The position numbers and the translations under genes are program-made. Under the pieces are notes generated by a model. That model did no database searches, had not been told where the DNA came from, and was given only the letters and a program-made list of their open reading frames with translations. From positions 1 through 21,288 of the IMG/VR virus record IMGVR_UViG_3300022752_005600: a DNA stretch of 21,288 bases. One strand, given 5' to 3'. The stretch's first letter is position 1. The number at the start of each line of letters is the position of its first letter. This DNA is from a virus. This document shows positions 16,403 through 21,288 of the stretch, one piece after another.

Positions 16403-17921
16403 AAGTTCCTCCGACGCTTATTCCCGTGTCGTTTGCACCCAAGGTATTTCCCCCGTCTAATTCGACTCCTGGACTTGGCAACACTAATTTTAATGTAGTA
16501 ACAAATGAGCCTTCTTGAACAGAATGGTTTATTCCTAAAACCATCCACTCTTTATTGCTATAAAATGGGTGACACTCGGCTTTTTTTAAGAAATCTCCGC
16601 ATTTTCCATTTCCTCCTCCTTGAATATAAAATGGAGCAATAACAACTATAGAACATCTATATCCTGAAATTAATCTAAAAAATTTATCTTCCACTAGCCC
16701 TACAACTCTTAGTTCTGCCGTGATCGCGGCTCCCTTTACATCCACTAGTCTTCCAGCAGCTAAATGTCTTTGTTGAGATTTATTGGCTTCGTCTGGAGCC
16801 TCTGTTCCATCTGAATAAACAGAAGCCTGTGTGACAGTTGTTGTTTGCTCAGGTCCAGCGTTATCTCCATGTTTTTTTTCACACTCTGATTTTCCGTCTT
16901 TTTCTTTAAATACGTTTTTAGATTCAAGCGGACCTTTAGTTGTTCCTCCACTTGCAAAAGCTGCCATTGCACTAACAAAGTCAAAAGTAGGATTAAACTC
17001 TAGGACATTGCTGCACTTTCCTGCATTTACTATAAAAGTTCCTAAGTGAAGATTAGGATTTAATTTCTCGCCACAAGCGGGAGTTGGATCCCTTAATACT
17101 ATCAAGTCATCAGGATTCTCAGGGTCATGTATTAGAATTGCACCTTTGCCATCTTTTCCATCATCTATTCTGTAAGGCTGAATCCAATTCATTATGGTTG
17201 CATATTTATTTAAACTATCTCCTTGCCAAGCTGCTTTTGCACCTTTTTCTCCATGCCTAACCCATTTGTGACTTCCGCATTTAAGTTCTCCACTTTCTTC
17301 ATACCAACAAAATCTACACTTTATTGGAGGGTATTTTTGACACAAAGCTTGTATTGCCTCCTCTAATTTCATCTCTTTTTCTCCTATTTCCTCTCCAAAA
17401 GTTTCGTCTTGTCTCCAATTTTGAACAACAGCTTCACAAGAAGAAAAATTTATTATAAATTTTATTAATCCATTACTTAAATTTGATTGTATGCTTAATA
17501 TTAGAGCGGTCATAGTAGGCGACCAAGCAGCTCTACCGCTAGTAGAACCGCAATCGGTAATAGTCCATCCTATTCTATATTTAATTTCTGTTCTTGATTC
17601 AAATCTTTTTGCACATTTTTGAACAGAGTCTAAAAAAACTGATAGTTGACTTCCTTCTTCGTCTACCACTTCAAGCTTTCCTTGATTTGTGTCTATAAAT
17701 CCAAAATCTATTGATTTCACAACGGCCTTATTAGGATTGGATGGATATGAATCATTGCCAACTGTAATTTTGTTTGAGCCGTTAGCTATAGTTACCTCTA
17801 TTAAGGGAGCGGAGTTATGTGTTGGGCTTGCTTTGCCAAATGGAGCTTTGTCATAAATAGGATCGGCTTTATATTTTTCCCCACAACCCTTTAAACAATT
17901 AGGTTTCGGCTGATCAGGCAT
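16395..17921 (-). CDS. Baseplate hub protein, gp27/gpD-like, 508 aa
   Basis: The start is set at ATG 17921 (MPDQPKPNC) because GAGG lies 7 bases upstream; the longer reading begins with TTG within the LysM gene. It overlaps that gene's stop by 8 bases. The first half contains paired beta elements typical of hub proteins (KITVGNDSYP, SIDFGFIDTNQGKLEVVD, IKYRIGWTI, LIKFIINFSS). The last part has the hub ending AELRVVGLV, SIVVIAPFYIQGG, WMVLGINHSVQEGSFVTTLKLVLP, as in gpD/gp27/VgrG N-terminal domains. The middle includes a Cys/His set, with CQKYPPIKCRFC followed by KCGSH, that could bind zinc. About 16 cysteines are present. It should form the trimeric platform under the tube, joined to the spike encoded next. 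Confidence 0.8.
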   Translation of the reverse strand: MPDQPKPNCLKGCGEKYKADPIYDKAPFGKASPTHNSAPLIEVTIANGSNKITVGNDSYPSNPNKAVVKSIDFGFIDTNQGKLEVVDEEGSQLSVFLDSVQKCAKRFESRTEIKYRIGWTITDCGSTSGRAAWSPTMTALILSIQSNLSNGLIKFIINFSSCEAVVQNWRQDETFGEEIGEKEMKLEEAIQALCQKYPPIKCRFCWYEESGELKCGSHKWVRHGEKGAKAAWQGDSLNKYATIMNWIQPYRIDDGKDGKGAILIHDPENPDDLIVLRDPTPACGEKLNPNLHLGTFIVNAGKCSNVLEFNPTFDFVSAMAAFASGGTTKGPLESKNVFKEKDGKSECEKKHGDNAGPEQTTTVTQASVYSDGTEAPDEANKSQQRHLAAGRLVDVKGAAITAELRVVGLVEDKFFRLISGYRCSIVVIAPFYIQGGGNGKCGDFLKKAECHPFYSNKEWMVLGINHSVQEGSFVTTLKLVLPSPGVELDGGNTLGANDTGISVGGTCG

Positions 17922-18240
17922 AAATGTTCCTCGGTAGTATAATTGTTTTACCTGCTTTGAAATCAAGTATGTCTTTAATGTTGTTTACTTCCATAATCCG
18001 CCACCAGAAATCAACAGTTCCATATCTTTCTCTAGAAACTAAATCAGGTCTATATTGCATCCTTGCAGGTATTACTGTAACCTGATCATCTCTAGAAACA
18101 ACAAATTGTTTCTTTTTGTAGCTTTCAAAAGTTATGAACTTCTCATCAGAATAGTATATTACCTTGCTATCTTTATATCTGCTAGTTGCTGTGACAAATC
18201 TACTTGGATTAATGTTTGGATATTCAATTTTATTTGCCAT
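17914..18240 (-). CDS. LysM-type baseplate protein (gp53-like), 108 aa
   Basis: The start is set at ATG 18240 (MANKIEYPN), 6 bases after GGGGG at 18247-18251 and just after the upstream TAA. The C-terminal 45 residues are a LysM-like module: YRPDLVSRERYG, then VDFWWRIMEVNNIKD, then LDFKAGKTIILP at about 92-103. This is the pattern of T4 gp53 and of the LysM part of Afp7-like proteins, where it clamps wedge to hub and does not bind peptidoglycan. The N-terminal 60 residues are beta (SKVIYYSDEKFITFES). The gene lies between the adaptor and the hub, which fits this role. Confidence 0.82.
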   Translation of the reverse strand: MANKIEYPNINPSRFVTATSRYKDSKVIYYSDEKFITFESYKKKQFVVSRDDQVTVIPARMQYRPDLVSRERYGTVDFWWRIMEVNNIKDILDFKAGKTIILPRNIYA

Positions 18241-18241
18241 T

Positions 18242-18796
18242 TTATACCCCCATGTTAAATATTCTTTGTTGGCCTGGCAAATCTGCACTTGAGTAAACCA
18301 CATCCCAGGTTGTATCTACATCAAATTTCGTAGGAGTAAATGCGTCTCTGTCACTTTCTTCGTCGGCATGCCAAGCTACATCAGTAGGAAATTTTACTGA
18401 GTAGTTTTTTAATATAACGCAAACTTCACCTTCTTTAGAAAGGAGTTTTCCACATTTTATTTTACAAACTGGAGGGGGTATAAAAGGAGCATCATTTTCT
18501 CCCTCTCTGGGATAACACGCACTTTGTATGGCTCTTAAGTTTTCTAAATTAGTTTTAACATCCTCGGGTTTAGAAATAATAAAATGTATTTGCATTGTTA
18601 TAGATCTGTTGTCTGACTGCGAATAAGTTTTTAATGGAGAGGCTCTGCCTATTACGACTTCGTCACTATAGTTTGCAGATTTAGTGTCACTTATATCCGG
18701 GAGGTTATCTAATATTATTTTTTTTGCTCCTGGAATGTCTATGTAACACTCATTTATTGGTATTAATGCACCACCTAGTTGCGTTGCTTTAGGCAT
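18242..18796 (-). CDS. Tube-to-baseplate adaptor protein, 184 aa
   Basis: ATG at 18796 has GAGGAA about 9 bases upstream. The protein reads as a small beta-barrel similar to tail-tube and adaptor proteins. It has an N-terminal stretch ILDNLPDISDTKSANYSDE, then VVIGRASPLKTYSQSDNRSITMQIHFI (long hairpin), a helix (VKTNLENLRAIQSACYP), PPPVCKIKCGK, and two last strands (CVILKNYSVKF and FDVDTTWDVVY). This arrangement of an insertion hairpin, a LRAIQSACYP helix, PP and closing strands is seen in tube-initiator/adaptor proteins that precede the LysM protein, in the N-terminal part of Afp7-like or XkdP-like proteins and in gp48/gp54-like positions. Here adaptor and LysM are separate genes. The assignment rests on fold pattern and gene order. 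Confidence 0.65.
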   Translation of the reverse strand: MPKATQLGGALIPINECYIDIPGAKKIILDNLPDISDTKSANYSDEVVIGRASPLKTYSQSDNRSITMQIHFIISKPEDVKTNLENLRAIQSACYPREGENDAPFIPPPVCKIKCGKLLSKEGEVCVILKNYSVKFPTDVAWHADEESDRDAFTPTKFDVDTTWDVVYSSADLPGQQRIFNMGV

Positions 18797-18811
18797 TTTC
18801 TATTTTCCTCA

Positions 18812-21288
18812 TCATGTTTCACCGTTGTTTATTATCGATCTGTTTGGAGTTCCTGCAACTTTTCCATATTTCATTTTTCCAAAAGTAGCAGAGTGCATAG
18901 GTCTTCTAGGATCTCTAGTAGACCCCGCTTCTGCTCCTGAAGACCCAGATAAGTTATATCCTCCTCCTCTAGGTTTCATTAGAGCAACAAGCTCTTGAAT
19001 TCCTTCTCTAATTTGTTCAAGCTCATCAATTTGCTTATAGGAAACTTCCTCGATTCTTGATAGTTCATCACTTTGTAATTTCCCTGAAGCAGGTTGATTA
19101 GCCGCCTTCTCTCTTAATATAGTTTGTGTAATATCTCTTAAGTGAATTGGCTGAACTTCGTTAGTAGGCTTATTCGCATCAGTAGCTTCTACTTCCGATG
19201 GTCTTGCCATTGGGATGGCTTGTTTTTCTATTATTAATTTATTATTTAATACATTATTAACAATTTTTTCTATTTGCTCTTCTGGTGTTTTTGGTGTTTC
19301 CTTAGCTGCAAATGTTGATTTCAAACCACCTAATAAACTAGATCCAATAGACTTTAGTCCCTCCCAAGCAGACGACCCGGCAGATTTAATTCCAGACCAT
19401 AACCCCGATCCTGCACCCTTAATGCCGTCCCATACAGAAGATAATGCTCCTCCTATTAAATTTCCTCCTTTTGAAAGTTTGTCTCCTATCCACTTAGCTC
19501 CATCCCAAGTTTTTTCTCCTATCCATTTAGCACCACCTAAAATTGTTGATCCAAATATGTCAATTCCTGTAGATAAAACAGGGCCTATAAGTGGCACGGA
19601 CCCGGCTATTCCACTTGCCAAATTAGTTAGTGCTCCTCCAACATCTCCTTTTATGAGAGAAGCAATTGCAAATCCTGCTCCTGCAACTGCCCCTACGAAT
19701 GGAAGTTTTTTCATAAGACTTTTCCCGCCAGAAAGCCCTAATTTAGATACCAAATTACCGGCCTTTCCAAACAAATTGCCCAATATTCCAGATCCTTTAT
19801 TTATACTTGAAGCTACTTTTGGACCAACATCACTTGAGGCTCCAAATAAATTGCCAATAATTCCTTTTCCTTTGTCTAATATTTTAGATCCAATTGAAGT
19901 TGCTTTTCCAACTACAGATTTTCCTAGTCCTTTTGTTCCTTCCCATGCTTTAGAAGCTAAATTCATAACGGATTGACCAAGTCCTTTTCCTTTCTTCCAT
20001 ATACTAGATCCAATATTCAATATTGATTCTCCAAGATATTTTGCTCCACTAAAAGCTTTAGAAGAAATCCATTTGGATCCTTGTGCTACTGAGTTGCCTA
20101 GTGACTTGGCGCCATTCCATACTGTAGAAACATAATTTGCATACGCCTTGCCCGCCCATTTAGCACTATCTAGAGCTTGAGAGCCTATTGATTTAGCTCC
20201 ATCCCAAGTTTTAGATCCTATCCATTTAGCACCCTCTAGAGCTTTAGATCCTAGTGATTTGGCTCCACTCCATACTGTAGAGGCATAATTTGCATAAGCC
20301 CCACCTAAAGATTTCGCGCCATTCCATATTGTTGATCCTAATGATTTAGCTCCATCTAAAGTTTTAGTTCCTAGTGATTTAGCACCTTCCCATGCTTTAG
20401 AACCTATCCATTTAGCACCATCTATAGTTTTGGTTCCTAGTGATTTAGCACCTTCCCATGCTTTAGAACTTATCAGTTTGGCTCCATCTAGAGTTTTAGA
20501 TCCTAGTGACTTTGCGCCTTCCCATGCTTTAGAACTTATCAATTTGGCTCCATCTAAAGCTTTAGAACCTAAGGATGCAGCTCCGTCAATTAAACTTTTT
20601 CCAAATAAATCTATACCTGTTGACAGTACAGGCCCAATTCCTGGAATGGCTCCTGCTATTCCGCTTGCTAAATTAGTTAAGGCTCCGCTTACATCTCCAG
20701 ATATCAAAGAAGATATTGCTCCTACGCCTCCAGCTATTGCTCCTATTCCTGGAATTTTTTTCATTATCCCCATGCTAGCACCACTAAGCCCTGCATTTGC
20801 TATTAGTCCTCCTGCTTTTCCTAGAAGACCGCCTCCTGCATTTGCTATTAGTCCTCCTGCTTTTCCTAGAAGACCACCTCCTGCATTTGCTATTAGTCCT
20901 CCTGCTTTTCCTAGAAGACCACCTCCTGCATTTGCTATTAGTCCTCCTGCTTTTCCTAGAAGACCGCCTCCTGCATTTGGCATCAAGTTCTTACCAAATT
21001 CAAATGCTTTACTGGCGTAACCAGCTATAGTTGGTGCCAAACTCTTACCAAATTCAAATGCTTTACTGGCGTAACCAGCTATAGTTGGTGCTAAACTCTT
21101 ACTAAATTCAAACGCCTTACCAGCATATCCAGCTATAGTTGGTGCCAGACTCTTACTGAACTCAAATGCTTTACTGGCGTAACCAGCTATAGTTGGTGCT
21201 AAACTCTTACTAAATTCAAACGCCTTACCAGCATATCCAGCTATAGTTGGTGCCAGACTCTTACTGAACTCAAATGCTTTACTGGCGT
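18812..21288 (-). CDS. Tail tape measure protein, C-terminal part, N-terminus off the right edge
   Basis: The frame is open from base 21288 to the TGA at 18812, at least 824 residues. An apparent start at 21040 is only a TTG in the middle of a repeat and is not the real start. From N to C the protein has 18-residue units (APTIAGYA-type with FEF), four 15-residue Gly-rich units (NAGGGLLGKAGGLIA), a hydrophobic Gly/Ile segment, about 20 eleven-residue units (SLGSKAWEGAK type, with Trp at a fixed place), a second copy of the hydrophobic segment, more eleven-residue units, and a hydrophilic tail with a helix near the end (IEEVSYKQIDELEQIREGI). Helical repeats of 11 and 18 residues with fixed Trp/Phe are typical of tape measure proteins, which set tail length inside the tube. 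The gene lies just upstream of the tube adaptor, as expected. Confidence 0.82.
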   Translation of the reverse strand, partial: ASKAFEFSKSLAPTIAGYAGKAFEFSKSLAPTIAGYASKAFEFSKSLAPTIAGYAGKAFEFSKSLAPTIAGYASKAFEFGKSLAPTIAGYASKAFEFGKNLMPNAGGGLLGKAGGLIANAGGGLLGKAGGLIANAGGGLLGKAGGLIANAGGGLLGKAGGLIANAGLSGASMGIMKKIPGIGAIAGGVGAISSLISGDVSGALTNLASGIAGAIPGIGPVLSTGIDLFGKSLIDGAASLGSKALDGAKLISSKAWEGAKSLGSKTLDGAKLISSKAWEGAKSLGTKTIDGAKWIGSKAWEGAKSLGTKTLDGAKSLGSTIWNGAKSLGGAYANYASTVWSGAKSLGSKALEGAKWIGSKTWDGAKSIGSQALDSAKWAGKAYANYVSTVWNGAKSLGNSVAQGSKWISSKAFSGAKYLGESILNIGSSIWKKGKGLGQSVMNLASKAWEGTKGLGKSVVGKATSIGSKILDKGKGIIGNLFGASSDVGPKVASSINKGSGILGNLFGKAGNLVSKLGLSGGKSLMKKLPFVGAVAGAGFAIASLIKGDVGGALTNLASGIAGSVPLIGPVLSTGIDIFGSTILGGAKWIGEKTWDGAKWIGDKLSKGGNLIGGALSSVWDGIKGAGSGLWSGIKSAGSSAWEGLKSIGSSLLGGLKSTFAAKETPKTPEEQIEKIVNNVLNNKLIIEKQAIPMARPSEVEATDANKPTNEVQPIHLRDITQTILREKAANQPASGKLQSDELSRIEEVSYKQIDELEQIREGIQELVALMKPRGGGYNLSGSSGAEAGSTRDPRRPMHSATFGKMKYGKVAGTPNRSIINNGET
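19300..20583 (-). repeat. 11-residue (33-bp) Trp-bearing helical repeats in the tape measure
   Basis: About 20 units of the type SLGSKAWEGAK, WIGSKTWDGAK and LISSKALDGAK lie at about 19870-20583, with some 18-residue insertions such as GGAYANYASTVWSGAK. A second smaller group (WIGEKTWDGAK and similar) lies at about 19300-19550, after the second hydrophobic segment. An 11-residue unit equals three helical turns, which gives a straight hydrophobic stripe. Confidence 0.85.
19530..19745 (-). repeat. Second copy of a duplicated hydrophobic segment in the tape measure
   Basis: This segment (LGLSGGKSLMKKLP through SGIAGSVPLIGPVLSTGIDIFG) matches about 20583-20795 (GLSGASMGIMKKIP through SGIAGAIPGIGPVLSTGIDLFG). 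The stretch GDV(S/G)GALTNLASGIAG is nearly the same in both. The DNA is also clearly similar, for instance the TTTTTTCAT end and the GCCAAATTAGTTA region. It is likely a membrane-active or pore-like segment delivered on ejection. Confidence 0.85.
20583..20795 (-). repeat. First copy of a duplicated hydrophobic segment in the tape measure
   Basis: This is the partner of 19530-19745. It contains two Gly/Ala/Ile stretches (IPGIGAIAGGVGAISSLI and LTNLASGIAGAIPGIG) that could form transmembrane helices, parted by a short polar GDVSGA turn. Confidence 0.85.
20790..20969 (-). repeat. Four 45-bp repeats coding for NAGGGLLGKAGGLIA
   Basis: Units at 20790-20834, 20835-20879, 20880-20924 and 20925-20969 differ by only a base or two, and a partial fifth unit follows. 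They are 15 residues long and glycine-rich, and sit between the 18-residue units and the first hydrophobic segment. Confidence 0.93.
20985..21288 (-). repeat. 54-bp repeats (18 residues) forming a 108-bp higher-order unit
   Basis: More than five units of APTIAGYA(S/G)KAFEF(S/G)KSL. Two subtypes (Ser and Gly forms with different codons) alternate, so the true period at the right is 108 bases: 21073-21180 and 21181-21288 are identical. The array continues past the edge. Confidence 0.95.
21162..21288. other. Right contig end repeat, identical to 21054-21180
   Basis: The last 127 bases equal 21054-21180 exactly; the base before differs (21053 is T, 21161 is C). The identity length is the same as at the left end. 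Confidence 0.8.

Noticed and set aside
17922-17966. N-terminal extension of the hub from TTG 17966
   Set aside because: It re-reads the LysM gene in another frame; a clear GAGG site precedes ATG 17921.
19215-21030. Long plus-strand reading frames opposite the tape measure (about 19215-19976 and 20430-21030)
   Set aside because: They are proline/alanine-rich mirror images of the Gly/Lys/Ala repeat codons, with no ribosome site, and lie wholly inside the tape measure gene.
21038-21040. TTG at 21040 as start of the tape measure
   Set aside because: The same frame and the same 18-residue repeat continue upstream to the window edge, and no ribosome site precedes this codon.
1-21288. Stop-codon recoding, as in some large gut phages
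   Set aside because: TAG, TGA and TAA each end genes here at sensible points next to the following start, and no gene needs read-through.
1-21288. tRNA genes, integrase, transposase or attachment sites
   Set aside because: Nothing convincing seen; the window is almost fully covered by structural genes.

Overview
The window is AT-rich and carries genes on the minus strand only, packed end to end with 1-60 base gaps or short stop/start overlaps. Its content is the tail-tip region of a contractile-tailed phage (myovirus type). From right to left, in the direction of transcription, it reads: end of the tape measure, tube/baseplate adaptor, LysM-type wedge protein, hub, spike, gp25-like wedge, gp6/gpJ-like wedge, gpI/gp7-like wedge, then accessory and adhesin genes. 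Sheath, tube, capsid and replication genes are absent, so the host cannot be named. The low GC and the marine T4-like flavour of several proteins suggest an environmental phage. An extracellular contractile injection system or tailocin is less likely, given the large repeat-built tape measure and the run of large adhesins. TAA, TAG and TGA all end genes cleanly, so the standard code applies.

Right part (about 12260-21288): the conserved baseplate core. The tape measure is built from 18-, 15- and 11-residue repeats plus a duplicated hydrophobic segment. Hub and spike are unusually rich in cysteine (about 16 and 35).

Middle (about 5813-12252): a long gpI-like wedge protein, two small conserved or unknown proteins, a 152-residue SET-domain protein (putative protein-lysine methyltransferase), a histidine-clustered virion protein, a degenerate glycosyltransferase-like protein and a coiled-coil protein. 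A 60-base gap before the coiled-coil gene is the only sizeable non-coding stretch. It holds a perfect 15-bp palindrome and a strong Shine-Dalgarno site.

Left part (1-5811): three consecutive paralogous adhesin-like proteins. Each has the same N-terminal domain followed by one or two PKD-like domains. The last one starts at 2425 and runs off the left edge as an open frame of at least 808 residues. About 500 of those residues are proline/glycine/aromatic tandem repeats.

Both ends lie in tandem repeats. The first 127 bases are identical to 289-415 and the last 127 bases are identical to 21054-21180. Two exact 127-base end repeats look like the graph ends of a k=127 assembly, so the window is probably a whole contig whose two edge genes were cut by assembly and not by biology. 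Repeat copy numbers near the ends should be treated with caution.

The most novel point is a SET methyltransferase and a glycosyltransferase-like protein encoded inside a baseplate/adhesin operon, next to a triplicated PKD adhesin family with expanding repeats.
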